From Lithocarpus polystachyus (lineage: Eukaryota > Streptophyta > Magnoliopsida > Fagales > Fagaceae), in NCBI GenBank assembly GCA_033629205.1, contig CM066164.1, positions 25,572,954 to 25,636,953 on the forward strand: 64,000 nt of DNA, read 5' to 3'. Under the pieces are notes generated by a model. The model was not told the DNA's origin. It saw only the letters and a list, made by a program, of their open reading frames with translations, and searched no databases. The translations under genes and the position numbers were made by a program. Shown here piece after piece: positions 1-11,043 of this stretch (position 1 is its first letter; each line of letters begins with the position of its first letter).

Positions 1-645
1 TCGAAAATCGTGCAGAACGTTTTTCTGCAGAAAATTCCAACTCAGCCCAAGCCCGTTTTAATGTATAGGGTTTTATGTTTGCCCTAAGTATAAAAGGGAA
101 AACCCTAGCCACGTTTTTAGTGTTCTGTTTTGCTGTGTTTGTGAATCTTTCTTTGAGATCTAGAGGTGTTTACCTTCACATACACTTAGGGTTTACAAAC
201 TTGAGATTTATGTCAAGAGTTGTGTAGATCGTTACAGTTGCAGAATCAAGAGAACACAAAGATATACAAGCAGGTGCGCTTGTGGATTTGTTGAAGAATT
301 CCGGAAAGAAGGAGTCCGTGGATCTCGGAGCTATCATGGGGTCATGGTAGTAAGTTTCCTACACTCGGGTAGCAATATGACGTTAGTGGTCTAAGTCTAT
401 TGTGTAAACTTCGATTCTTTCATAGTGGATTCAGTTTACCTTGAGGATAGCTAGGTCAAATCCTCCCCAGGTTTTTACCGATGTGGTTTCCTGGGTCATC
501 AGATCTTTGTGTTGTTTATTTTTCCGCTGCTTTGTTATTTTTGCTTAACTGTGTTAACCTAGTTTTAATTAAATTACCTAAGTTAATAACTTGGCTAATT
601 CTCTAGGTTAATCTGTTGGGTTTAAGGGGTCTAAACGAACTGACA
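1..645 (+). repeat. 3' part of a Copia-type 5' LTR
   Basis: This is the end of a long terminal repeat whose start lies outside the window. A TATA-like AGTATAAAAGGG near 88-99 would be the U3 promoter, and the repeat ends in CA at 644-645, two bases before a primer-binding site. The sequence in between is non-coding and resembles R and U5. No matching 3' LTR occurs in the window, so the element is truncated or its other half was lost. Confidence 0.75.
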
Positions 646-647
646 AG

Positions 648-659
648 TGGTATCAGAGC
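648..659 (+). other. Copia primer-binding site
   Basis: TGGTATCAGAGC is the primer-binding site used by most plant Copia elements. It is complementary to the 3' end of the initiator methionine tRNA. Its position just after the LTR end and 58 bases before the gag start codon confirms the retrotransposon reading. Confidence 0.9.
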
Positions 660-716
660 GGGTAGCTTTTTTGTTTGATCCTTTGATCTTTGAGCTGATC
701 CTTGACCCCTGTTGTC

Positions 717-1637
717 ATGGAACACGGACACTCTCTTGTTGTTCCACCTCACTTTGATGGAAACAACTATGCATATTGGAAAGTAAGGATGAAAGCCTTC
801 CTGAAATCCATAGATGAGAGAGTTTGGAATTCCGTTGAATACGGATGGGAGAAGCCCACTACTCCTGTGAGTGAGTGGCAAACTTCTCAGAAGGAGGCAG
901 CCGCTTTTAATAGCAAAGCAATGAATGCTATTTTTAATGCTGTTTCCATGGAGGAATTTAAGAGAATCTCTAATGTTGAGGTTGCTCATACTGCTTGGAA
1001 AATCCTCCAGACTGTGCATGAAGGCACGAAGGCAGTTAAAATTAATAAGTTGCAGCAATTAACTTCTAGATTTGAAAGCATAAGAATGAATGATGATGAA
1101 TCTTTTGATGAATTCTATGCTAAATTGAATGACATTGTTAATTCTGCTTATAATTTGGGTGAAATCTATGATCAACCTAAAATTGTTAGGAAGATTCTTA
1201 GATCATTGACTGAGGATTTTAGACCCAAAGTGACTGCCATCACTGAGAGTAAGGATGTGGACTCCATCCCTGTGGATGAGCTTGTAGGATCTCTTCAGTC
1301 CTATGAGTTAGACCTCCCCAAGACTAACAAATCCAAATCAATGGCTCTTAAGTCTGTTGATGATGTTGAGGATGGTGGATTTGATGATGATCTCTCTGCT
1401 ACAGAGATTGCCTATCTTGCCAAGAACTTTAGAAACTTTCTGAGAAATAGTAACAGAAGGGTAAGAGGCAAGAACACTGTTGAACCTAAAAATTTTAGGA
1501 AGAATGAACCCACTAAGGTTAATAATTTTGAGAAACCTAAGGAGAAAGTAGGTCAATCTTCTAATAATTCTTTGGGACAACAATGTTATGGTTGTCAAGG
1601 GTATGGTCATTTAAAGTCTGAATGTCCTACATTTTGA
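717..1637 (+). CDS. Copia gag polyprotein (UBN2-like), pol missing
   Basis: This encodes a 306-residue capsid-like Gag of a Ty1/Copia retrotransposon, which would package element RNA in cytoplasmic particles. The start is taken at the ATG at 717 (MEHGHSLVVPP), because the open frame upstream of it begins at a TTG. The N-terminal part has the FDGNNYAYWKVRMKAFL motif of plant Copia Gag, followed by the helical UBN2 region. The C-terminus has a CCHC zinc knuckle, CYGCQGYGHLKSEC, about residues 290-303. The frame is intact up to a TGA that falls almost at the junction with unrelated repeat sequence. Protease, integrase and reverse transcriptase, which normally follow in the same frame, are absent. 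The element therefore cannot transpose alone. Confidence 0.85.
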   Translation: MEHGHSLVVPPHFDGNNYAYWKVRMKAFLKSIDERVWNSVEYGWEKPTTPVSEWQTSQKEAAAFNSKAMNAIFNAVSMEEFKRISNVEVAHTAWKILQTVHEGTKAVKINKLQQLTSRFESIRMNDDESFDEFYAKLNDIVNSAYNLGEIYDQPKIVRKILRSLTEDFRPKVTAITESKDVDSIPVDELVGSLQSYELDLPKTNKSKSMALKSVDDVEDGGFDDDLSATEIAYLAKNFRNFLRNSNRRVRGKNTVEPKNFRKNEPTKVNNFEKPKEKVGQSSNNSLGQQCYGCQGYGHLKSECPTF

Positions 1638-2519
1638 TATCAGTTAATTTAGTCATTGTTATTTTCAATTTAAGGTCAATTTGGTCTCTATTGTTAACTC
1701 ACTAATTGTTAACTCACTAGTGAAAAATGCATATGTGAATTATACCGTTGGCTCATTTTTGCCTATGAGGCTACTAAAATAATAATTAAAAATTTAATTT
1801 AACATATAAAAATGTCACATTAGCTGTGTCAAAATGTAAACAAAAAATAATTAATTAATTTCTCAAATTTATGGAATGAAAAATAAAATCTCAAATCTTT
1901 TTGGCCTTTGTTTGGTTGCCAATAAAACAAAGGAAAACACTTGAATTCCATCTAAATCCAATCCAATGCAAACTTCGAATCCAAAAACCAAATAAACCAA
2001 CCCCAATCTAAATCCACCAGCAACCAACACACTCAATATCGAAGAACCATTATGCAGACCCAAAATAATTGAGGAATCCATTTTGCTGATTGCTGACGTT
2101 TGGTTCCTGAGGCCACTTCTCAAGCTTAGTATTGCCGTCCACCACCGCTAGTGATTACCACCTATGAAGCACGGGTGCGTTTCCGGACTCGGGTGCAGGT
2201 GCGGGTGCGGGTGCGGGACTCGGCAATTTTTGAAAAAGTAGGGTGCGGGTGCGGCGGGGTGCGGCGATTAAAAAATTATTAAAAATATTTTTATTTATAT
2301 TTTTAGTATATTGCTAAGCAAACTTTTTCACATTATATAAACATATACTAAATCAAAGAACAATAGTAGATAATAACTAAAACATGATGTTCATAAATTA
2401 AATACAACCCACAAGTTTGAAACTAAAACATTCTATGATGTTTGGAAATTAGAGTACAACTCACAAGTTTGAAACTAAAAAAAAATAAAAGATAATCAAC
2501 AAAACAATCAACAAGACAA

Positions 2520-4881
2520 TTAAAGACAAACATCATCATCATCAAGTTCAATAGCTTCACTTTGAACTTCACTTTCACTAGTAGTAACACTAGTGTTAGT
2601 AGCATTCCCAATAACTATGGCCTCCAACTCTGGCTCATCAAGTGTAAGGGCAGCATTCTCAAGAATTCCGGCTCCTCCATGCATGTCGCTCTCATTCCAA
2701 GAGTCTCCTGCAATATCCCACATCTTTGTTGATGTATTTACGTACTCCTCATTGCGCCTTGACAAGAGTCGAAGATTAGAGTGCACATATACCAAATCCT
2801 CAGCGCGTGCAGGAACCATTTTGTTTCTTTTTAAGGAATGAATGAATTTGTATGTGCTCCAATTCCTCTCAGCACATGAGGACGAACATGGTTGTCCAAG
2901 AAGTTTAAAGGCAAGGGTTTGAAGAATTGGAAATGCGGAGCCATGATATTGCCACCAAACCAAAGGTTGTAAGGCCCACCTATCTGTCAAGGCATCTGGT
3001 GAAGGAAACCTCCCTCCTGAAAATGTAGCAAACTCATACTTCACCACCTTTAATTCATCCTCATCTTCAAAGTATCGCTCCAAACACTTGCTCCTTTCCA
3101 TAGAAATTTCATGATCTCGATGTGGAGAGATGCGTTTTGGATTCTCCGAAAGCCATTCAATGGAGTAATACCTAGTTAAAGATTAAAAAACAAATATAGT
3201 TGAAATGTGTGTTTAACTAGAAAGGGGAACTAAGGAAAATAGAAAATAAAAGTACTTACTTAGGATTTAAGGAATGAGCTAAGCAATGTAGTGGTGTACA
3301 ATTCTTAGTCCATCGATCAATGAGTATGTCATATACCACACTCCAAAATGAGCTATACTGATCATCTTCCAAGCCTTCATGCCGACATATTGCAGCCTTC
3401 ACCTTCTCTATCATTGAATCCCACATCTCATACACAAGATGAAGACAAGGCTTATCTGTGTCGGCTACTCGTAGCATATCATAAATAGGTGCAGTAAATT
3501 CAAGGATATAATCAACTTTATCCCACCAAAGATCACTTAGAATCATATCTTTCACCTTTTGAGCTTTTCCAACATCATCCTCCCTATAAGAAGCCCATTG
3601 TTCACTAATAGCCATGGCTTGAAGGCTTCTTTTTATCAACTTCAACCTTTTCAACATTACAACAACTGAAGCAAATCTAGTATCAGCAACTTGGAGCAGT
3701 TTCAATGGACAAAATTCATTAAACATTGCCAACCTCATTGAATGGTTCATGATAAAAACACGTATAAAGGATGCATCATCACCAATACGTGTAATCCAAC
3801 TACATTCCTCATATATAACTTCATTCTTTTCAGTGTTTTTTGCTGCACAAATATTCTTCAAAGCTAGATTGAGAGTGTGGACAACACAAGGTGTCCAAAA
3901 TATTTTGGGATACTCACCTTCAATAAGAGCTCTAGCAGCCTTCATCACATTAGCATTATCAGTAATGACTTGGACAACTTTTTCATGTCCAATCTCTTTT
4001 ATAGCATCCTTCAACACCCCAGCAATATAATGCTTGTCTTTGAACTCACCTGACCCATCAATTGCCTTAATAAACACTGGACCCCCATCTAATACAGCCA
4101 TAATATTAATAAGAGGCCTCCTTTGTGGATCTGACCATCCATCAGAAACTATACTTACACCATTTTCAAGCCAAAAGTCCTTAATTGGTCTTAAAAGTCT
4201 TTCAACATGAGCTCTTTCTCTTTGCAAAAGTGTTGTTCTCAAAGCATTGTATCCAGGAGGAACATAACCCGGAATGCTATGAGTAGCAGCATATGAATAG
4301 GAACTACGATAATATGGGTTCCTTGCAAAGTTAATCGGAAGCCCACCGGTGTAAAACATCCTACCAATTCTACTATCCAATTCATATCTAGCATTATTTT
4401 GGAATGCTTTCTCTATCGTAGAATTCGCAATCACCTTCCTCCTCTTACCATCAATTGGATTTGTACTATCACTCTCTTCTTGTCTCTGAAATGAGGGAAT
4501 AGGGCCAATAGGCCCACGGCCTGGGGGAGGTGGGGGTAAGGGAATTCGACTTCTCTGTGCTCTCTCTAACTTATCATTCTCAATCTGATCATGCATTCGC
4601 TGCATTTCCAACCTAAGGCTCGGTGTCACATTAGGGCATGCTTTAATACCTTTATTAACAATTTTTAATAAATGAGCCTTAACACTAGAATAGGATCCCA
4701 AATAAACTTTGCCACAATAGTTACACTTAAAGTATGTGTTTCCACCGGATTTAGCAGCAGAACTAGGTGGTTTCTCTATTTTAGTCACATACTGCCAAAG
4801 AGGAGCTTCACTGTTTGGCATTTCTTCGTTAGATGAAGGTGAATTTGAAGGTGAATTTTTTGTGCTAGTAGCTTCATCCAT
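2520..4881 (-). CDS. hAT-family transposase (BED finger, DUF659, dimerisation domain)
   Basis: This encodes a DNA transposase that would bind the element ends, cut them out and reinsert them in the nucleus. Two exons, 4881-3260 and 3171-2520, join across an 88-bp intron (3259-3172) with a GTAAGT donor and a CTAG acceptor. The joined frame gives 757 residues, a normal length for plant BED-type hAT transposases. A BED zinc finger lies near residues 28-85 (C53, C56, H70). The RNase-H-like core follows with SDGW at 246-249 and TDNA at 307-310 carrying the two catalytic Asp. The C-terminal hATC dimerisation region contains CAERNWS with the catalytic Glu at about 642. A Pro-rich linker lies near 113-122. 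I see no stop or frameshift, so the protein could be functional. Confidence 0.88.
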
Positions 4882-5149
4882 TGCAAATTCAATAGATTCA
4901 ATTTAACCTACAAATAATTTGACAAATATAAAATACCTATTAACTAAATAAAAAATCAAACCCAAGTCACAACATCACAGACAGCTTATATAAAAAATTA
5001 AAAACCCATATCACAATTCAAAGATTCACAATGAACAATAACTATTAACTAGTCAGTGACAGATTCACAGATTCACTAATAACTATTAACTAATCAAAAT
5101 TAAAAATTCATGTCACAATTCACAGATTCACAGACACATTGGGTAATAG

Positions 5150-5535
5150 TCACTGACTCAGAGCATGTGAGAGTATAATGATTAATGAGCTTGAGAGTAT
5201 AAAATTAATGAGTTTGATACCTGAGCTTGAGAGTTGAGACTTGAGTTGAGTTGAGTTGAGAGAGTGGGTCGTTGGGTCGGTGAGGTTGTGAGTGAGTTGA
5301 GAGTGAGATTGTGTGACTGTGAGAGTGAGATTGAGAGTGAATCGGTGAGGTTGAAGTGACTGTGAGAGCTGAAGATGAGAGGCCGCCAGACCCAGACGCA
5401 ACAGAGGCGGAGCGGAGCCACGGTCCGCGGAGCACAGAGAGACCAGAGAGTGCGAAAGGGCTGAAGAGAATGAGCTTTTCTTTTTGAGGGGGCTGAAGAG
5501 AATGAGCTTGAGAGTGAATCGGTGAGAAGTGAGCT
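5150..5535. repeat. GAGAGT/GAGTTGA-rich degenerate repeat in hAT 5' region
   Basis: Short overlapping units such as GAGAGTGA, GAGTTGA and GGTGAGGTTG are repeated many times upstream of the transposase start. The longer reading frames seen here are low-complexity by-products. The stretch may be part of the transposase promoter or 5' UTR. Confidence 0.6.
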
Positions 5536-5599
5536 GAGTGATAGGGTTTTGTGTGTTTTTTTTTTCCAAACGGTGCGTTTTGGCTTTTTTTTTTTTTTT

Positions 5600-5880
5600 T
5601 TTTTTTAATTTCGGCCTGAACCGGCCGGTACGTCATGTATCGGTGGTTCCGTCCGATATTTTCCGGTTCGGCCCGAATCGGCGAGAGTCCAGCCGATTTC
5701 GCGCGCGTCGGCCCGACTCTGCGCCGAATCGGCGCGAATCGGGGCGTATCGCGCCGAGGAAAAAAAAAAAAAAAAAAAGGACGCGGCCTAACGCGCGGGC
5801 AGCGGCGTCGCCCACCGCACCCCGCGTCGGCCGGCGTCGGACGCGGATTCGGCGTCCAAAACGCCGAGTCCGTGCATTCT
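5600..5880. repeat. GC-rich subterminal region of the hAT
   Basis: GC content jumps sharply here. Degenerate motifs CGGCGCGAATCGG, CCGGTTCGGCC and GGCGTCGGACGCGG recur on both sides of a 19-base A run, and a 23-base T run precedes the block. Subterminal motif arrays of this kind are typical transposase-binding regions. There is no credible gene. Confidence 0.6.
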
Positions 5881-6465
5881 AGATTACCACCAAGGACACT
5901 GTGCTTATGCCGGCCTTGTCACTCTCTCCTTTTCTCTATTCTTACTAAAGCATCATGGCTATGACTCTGGGATCAACTTCTCTTGCTGTTAACTGCCACC
6001 ACCACCGTTGATGATGATGCCTCAAATTGATCGTATCTCTCACTCCTAGCCTCTTTCTCTACATGATCTTTGGCTGCCAAATCACCCCAAGCTTCATCTT
6101 GCTTTTTTCGTCACCATGGTCTTCAGATTGCCTCGCTCGCCATTGCCACGACTAGTAGTAGACAAGGCAAAAAATGCCAAAATTTGTTGACCCAACCGGA
6201 ATTTGCCTATTTTGACCCAACCTGAACACGAATTTTTGGCCTAAATAAAAAAAGGGCCAACCTCATGGCTTGTCTTTTTTTTGTAGGCTAACCTGACCTA
6301 ACCCAATTAACCTGTGACTTACCCTTGGAAAAAAATTTCCTAAGAAATATTTAGACTATATGCCCAGGTGCTTGGTGCATAGACATAAAGGCACAAAGTA
6401 CTGCATTGATACTACTTAGCCATTTAGTAGCCATGACTGCTAAACGTCTAAACACTAAATACTAA

Positions 6466-6838
6466 GAGTACGTTTAGTATGCTGTAATAGCTCATGTAAT
6501 GGAATAGTTATTTATATGTAATAACAATTCGGTCATTTGGTTGCATCTTTATTACATGGATTAGTTACTACATTGGAATGACTATTCTTTAAATTGAAGA
6601 ATAGCTATTCCTCTTTAAATTGGATGTAATAGCTATTCCTTAATACATATAATAGGTTTTAAAATTAATATATCTCCAAAAATATAAAGTTTCCTTATAC
6701 ATCATCTTTTACAAGCTTTCCATATGTCACAACCAAACTTATGAATAGTAATAATTATTCCATTACAATGTCTTCTATTCCTAGTAATAAAGATTACTAT
6801 TACTAATGTAATCTACATTCAATGTACCAAACATACTC
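6466..6838. mobile_element. Tourist (PIF/Harbinger) MITE
   Basis: This 373-bp element has inverted ends GAGTACGTTTAGTATGC and, read from the right, GAGTATGTTTGGTACAT. It is flanked by TAA on both sides (6463-6465 and 6839-6841), the target duplication of PIF/Harbinger elements. The paralogous repeat copy B lacks it: CTAACTCTAAGTAGTAG near 21570 corresponds to the empty site. It has no coding capacity. Confidence 0.85.
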
Positions 6839-8029
6839 TAAGTAGTAGAGGATAAAAAGAAAAAAGAAAAAAAAAGGTAAAAGCATTTACAACTACACGT
6901 CTACACTACTAAACGTCTAACACTAAGTTAAATACAAAGTAGTTAGTAGTAGAGTTAAATACTAGGACTAAGTTATTAACACTAAGTCTAATTAGCACAA
7001 AACAAAACTAAAGTAAAAGAAAAAGTCCATAATATTAGTGAACTTTGAATTTATGGTGTGAAAACTTAAAATATATAATTTTTTTTGTTCCATAGAATCT
7101 ATCTCTCTCTCTCTCTCAAGTTGTAAATTTGTAATTATAAGCATTTCGCATATGAGTTATTAACATGAAATATTTTGTTATTATGAGTATAAATAATTTT
7201 AGTCATACACAAAACTATCATAATTAGAAGGATATGGAAAGTTTTATATTTTTTGGATTGTTTTTTTTCCCCTTCACATGTATAATAGTAATACAAATAG
7301 CCTAATAATAGTAGGTGTCCACTTAACAAAAAAAAGGGTATTATGTGTAATTTGTTTCCTTGATTGATTTGATTTATTCTCTCTAAAAATTTGGCGTTTA
7401 TTTATTTTAAAATAAAATTTCATGTGAATATACGGGTTGGCCTGAACCCGGCCGCAACTCAATTGGCCTGACCCATTTAAATGACCCATTTTGAACCCGA
7501 CGCATTTGATCCGTAACCTGATTAACCAAACCCGAACATGACCTGACTTGACCATATGCCATGTCTAGTTAACAGTGGCTCTCAGCTTCTCAACTCTGGC
7601 TCCCATGATCCTGCGGCTTCTCCGTTGCCTTTGACTAAGGAAACACATTGGTTTTTTTATTATTATTTTGGGTTCATTAATGGTGGGTTTAGGTTGAAAA
7701 TGGAAAGTATTCTAGAATTTTCATTGTAGAAACGTAGGGGCCTTGCAAATTGTGTTTTTTTCTTTAATTATTTATTTTTATGTAGGTGTGTATGTGACTG
7801 AATGGATTTAGATGGATTTTAGTAGCCACGCAGACAAAAATGTGCCAACGGTGCAATTCGTTAGCCATATATACATTTTCCGTAAGTGAGTTAACGATAA
7901 GGACCAAATTGACCCTAAATTGAAAATAGTAGGGGCTAAATTGACTGCTACCAAAATGTAGGGACCAAATTGATTGTGATCTCAAAATGTAGGGACCAAA
8001 ATAGTGTTTTTGCTTTCAATAAATTGAGG

Positions 8030-10440
8030 AATATCCTCCTTATAAGGACTGTAATTACTTACTAGGTATAACATTTTTGAATTAAATACTTCTTAATATA
8101 CAAACCTTCCATATGAATAAAAAAATCATTAAAAAATCACACTCTTTCCAAATTTATTAACTTTCTATATATATATATATATAAAAGGAATAATTATTTC
8201 TTGATAATAGTTATTCCTTAAATTGAGGAATGGTTATTCCTCTCTACAAGGATTAGTAATTCAACCATTTTTTTTCTAATAGATTAGAACGATTTCAACA
8301 AAAAAGGGCATCAAATAAAGGAAAAACTAGAGAAATCTTAAATAAATGGGTAGTATTCTATGTAGCATTTGGTATGGGGTAATTTTTTAAGATTATTAGG
8401 AATATTTAAAGATTCTCATGTTTGGTTGCAAATCACATTAGGGAATCAGATGCCAGGGGTATCTAGATTCTCCCCTAACCTCTTTTTTTGTAGGAATGTG
8501 GATTCTCTTTAAAATACGTGGGTATCCAGATTCCAAAACTTAAAAGAAATTGTATTTTTTATAAATTGACAATTTTAACCATTTCTTTTTATCACTTAAG
8601 CAATGGAGAACATAAAACAAATCATTAATATCTTATAGACCTAAACGTTGTTAGGTTGTTTTGTTATGGATTAACCTCTTTTTAAAATTATGGTTAAGAA
8701 TTAATTTTTCCCCTTTTTATGGCTCCTATTTGGGATTGGTTAAATGCTAAAATAAAATAAATAAATTATTTATTTTTATTAACAAGATTTTTCATAAAGA
8801 ATAAGAATTTAGATAGTTATTTTTGAATTGTACTTGTCATGTTTGACTATAGTTTTAATGAATTTGTCATAATTTATAGTTTACATTTTGTTTGTCATTA
8901 TTTATTTGGAGGAAGATTAAAAAAAAAAGACTTGATATTGAATTTACAAATTTAAGGATAGTATGAAAAAAAAAAAAAATTCATTTAAGATTCTTAGGAA
9001 TAAACCAAACATTATAATCTCACATTCTTAGGAATCTTATTAGATTCTCTATTAAACTAAATATAGAAATAGTTACATTTTTAGATATCTAGATGTCAAG
9101 AGTTATGTAAATTCTCCTGTACCAAATACCACATCATGATGGTATGTGTGGTATGCTTCAATAGATCCTATAATGGAAATATTTATGAGGAATTACAATG
9201 AATAATTCTTCCTTATAATAGTTATTTCTTAAATTGAGGAATAGTTATTCCTCCTTATAAGGACTGTAATAGCTCTTACCTACTAGGTGTAATAATTTTT
9301 AAAATTGAATATTTCTAAAAAAAAAACTTTCCATATGTACATGACATTATTTTTAAAAAAATTATAAAAAATATCCCTATTTGCAAATGCATAAACTTTC
9401 CACATATACATGAAATAATTATTCCTTAATAATAGATATTCCTTAAATTGAGGAATATTATTCCGTTTTATAGGACTGTAATAGCTATTATATACCAGGT
9501 GTTATAACTTTGAAATTAAATATTTCTAAAAATAAAAAACTTTCCATATGTACATAACTATTTTAAAAATAAAAAAATTCATAAAATGCGATCTCTCTCT
9601 TTCCAAATGCATAAAATTTCCACATATACATAACAATTAATTTTTTTTTTTTTTTGTAGGCATAACAAATAATTTTATTCTAACTTTACAACCAAACATT
9701 TCTATACAATAATATCTAAATTGTAAGTGTAGTATTTATTTTTACTACGCTTCTATTAACAACATTTGCGTAACATTTTAGTCCACTTTAGTCTATTTAG
9801 TCCCTTTGGTCCAGTTAGGTCCACTTTGATCCACTTCAGTCCATTTGGTCCACATTGTTGATGCTTTGGGATGAGAGGTTTGTGTTTAAAGAAGAGTTAA
9901 TTCATTGACAATTATGTACATTCTCAGCGTAATGTAGGTTAATAATAAGATTAAAATTTTCTTGTGTTATTAAAGTCATGTATTTTTCTAATATAAGTGA
10001 TGAGTTTACTTAATATTTAAATTTGCTTTATTTTTAGGCCATTTAAGAAATGTAAAGGATGAACCATTTGTAAGGAGAATCAGAAATAAAATCCTACCAC
10101 ACATTAAATTATTTACAAATTATCTTGCCTTATATAATAATTGAATGTAAAATACATTACGTTTACTTGAAAAAAATTTACAAAATTTAAAGCACTTTCA
10201 ATTAACAAATATAAATAGCTTAATTTAAAAAAACTAATATATTGTAACACTTAAAAGTCTTACCTACTATATTCATTTTTCACTTAAAAAAAAAATATCG
10301 CCAAAATTTTCCACATTGCACGAGTCTACGACTAGTGAATGGTAATAGTTATTACATTACAACATCTTTAATTATAGTAATAAAGATTATCATTACTATT
10401 GTAATCTTCATTCAACGTATAGAACATGCCTTTGTAAAGC
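8030..10440. repeat. AT-rich mosaic of diverged Tourist-like sequence
   Basis: Blocks of GGAATAGTTATTCC-type sequence recur about every 250-300 bases at 8200-8260, 9200-9300 and 9420-9490. Each is followed by TAGGTGTAATAATTTTTAAA and CTTTCCATATG-like tracts. The right edge (10320-10437) matches the right end of the Tourist MITE at 6760-6838. An inserted block at about 8355-9140 begins and ends with inverted TTTGGTA-type sequence and may be a separate small element. The first 260 bases are shared with the right flank of copy B up to about 31950. No gene is visible. Confidence 0.5.
9770..9860. repeat. Short degenerate GGTCCACTTTAGTCC tandem array
   Basis: About eight diverged copies of a roughly 10-base unit (AGTCCACTTT, AGTCTATTT, GGTCCAGTT, GGTCCACTTTG) lie in a row. 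They encode nothing. Confidence 0.6.
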
Positions 10441-10762
10441 TCTAATAATAAGTACACAACACTAGATAGTGTAAAAGCAGCAAATGTGATGCACACTTTT
10501 GTAGAAGTGTGAATTCATAATTACATATTGTGTTAAGAAATTGGTTAGGTTTAGTATTTGAGTAACAGGTAGCAACATATAAACTAATCCAAGATCTAAT
10601 TTTTTGCAACGTTTCCTAAACAAAGGTGGGGTGACCCAAAGGTAAGTTGCAGTAATGTTTGGTATTGTATAAAGATGATATCGGCGATAATTTTCTTACT
10701 CTATAGGAATAGTCTGGTGCTTGAAAATCTCAAGACACCCTCATAAGTAAAAAAAGGAAAAA

Positions 10763-10797
<35 letters not shown>

Positions 10798-11043
10798 GAA
10801 GAAGTAATGACTATTGGGTTTGAATCTTACCATAACACGCTTGTCCCAAAGAGATGAAATTACAATGTATGTTAAAACGTTTGACTTTATTTTACTCTAT
10901 TCATTTGTGTCATTCTAATTAAAATGACATTTCTATAGGATGAAAGATATTGAAATGAAATTTCTATGTTAAAACTTCGAATTAAAATGACATTTATATG
11001 TTAAAACTTCTTACTTTATTTTGTTTTATTTGTTTGAGTCATT
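10441..11043. other. Intergenic stretch downstream of the aspartic protease
   Basis: This is AT-rich sequence with a 20-base A run at 10759-10778 followed by GAAAA units. Segments around 10900-11040 repeat ATTAAAATGACATTTCTATG two to three times. The last part would hold the protease 3' UTR and polyadenylation signals on the minus strand. No gene was recognised. Confidence 0.5.

Larger units (their letters stand above)
2162..5882 (-). mobile_element. Complete, possibly autonomous hAT transposon
   Basis: This is a 3.7-kb hAT element. The ends are imperfect inverted repeats: CTATGAAGCACGG at the left and, read from the right, CTAGAATGCACGG (10 of 13 identical). An 8-bp TSD, ATTACCAC, lies at 2154-2161 and 5883-5890. 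Because the identity extends to 10 bp, the boundaries are uncertain by 1-2 bases. The subterminal regions are rich in GGTGCGGGTGCGGG at the left and CGGCGCGAATCGGGG-type repeats at the right, as is usual for hAT transposase-binding regions. The transposase gene inside runs on the minus strand. Copy B of the host repeat has an unoccupied site near 20935, which confirms the insertion. Confidence 0.9.
1638..8008. mobile_element. Mutator-like repeat copy A (interrupted, left end truncated)
   Basis: This is a non-coding transposon-like unit with long terminal inverted repeats. The left arm (about 1638-1850) matches the reverse complement of the right arm (about 7770-8008), which contains tracts of the form CCAAATTGACCCTAAATTGA and ends near CTATTTTGGTCCC (reverse strand). 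The outer 60 or so bases of the left arm are missing at the Copia junction. The interior pairs at high identity with copy B: 1640-2153 with 20400-20930, and 5892-7990 with 20940-22125 plus 30732-31660. It is interrupted by an hAT (2162-5882) and a Tourist MITE (6466-6838). The assignment to Mutator rests on TIR length and style. No transposase is present and no clear 9-bp TSD was found, because both copies share flanking sequence to about 8290. Confidence 0.65.

Noticed and set aside
5538..5964. Arg-rich open frames in the GC-rich block
   Set aside because: They arise from CGG/CGC-rich subterminal hAT sequence with homopolymer runs, not from coding sequence.
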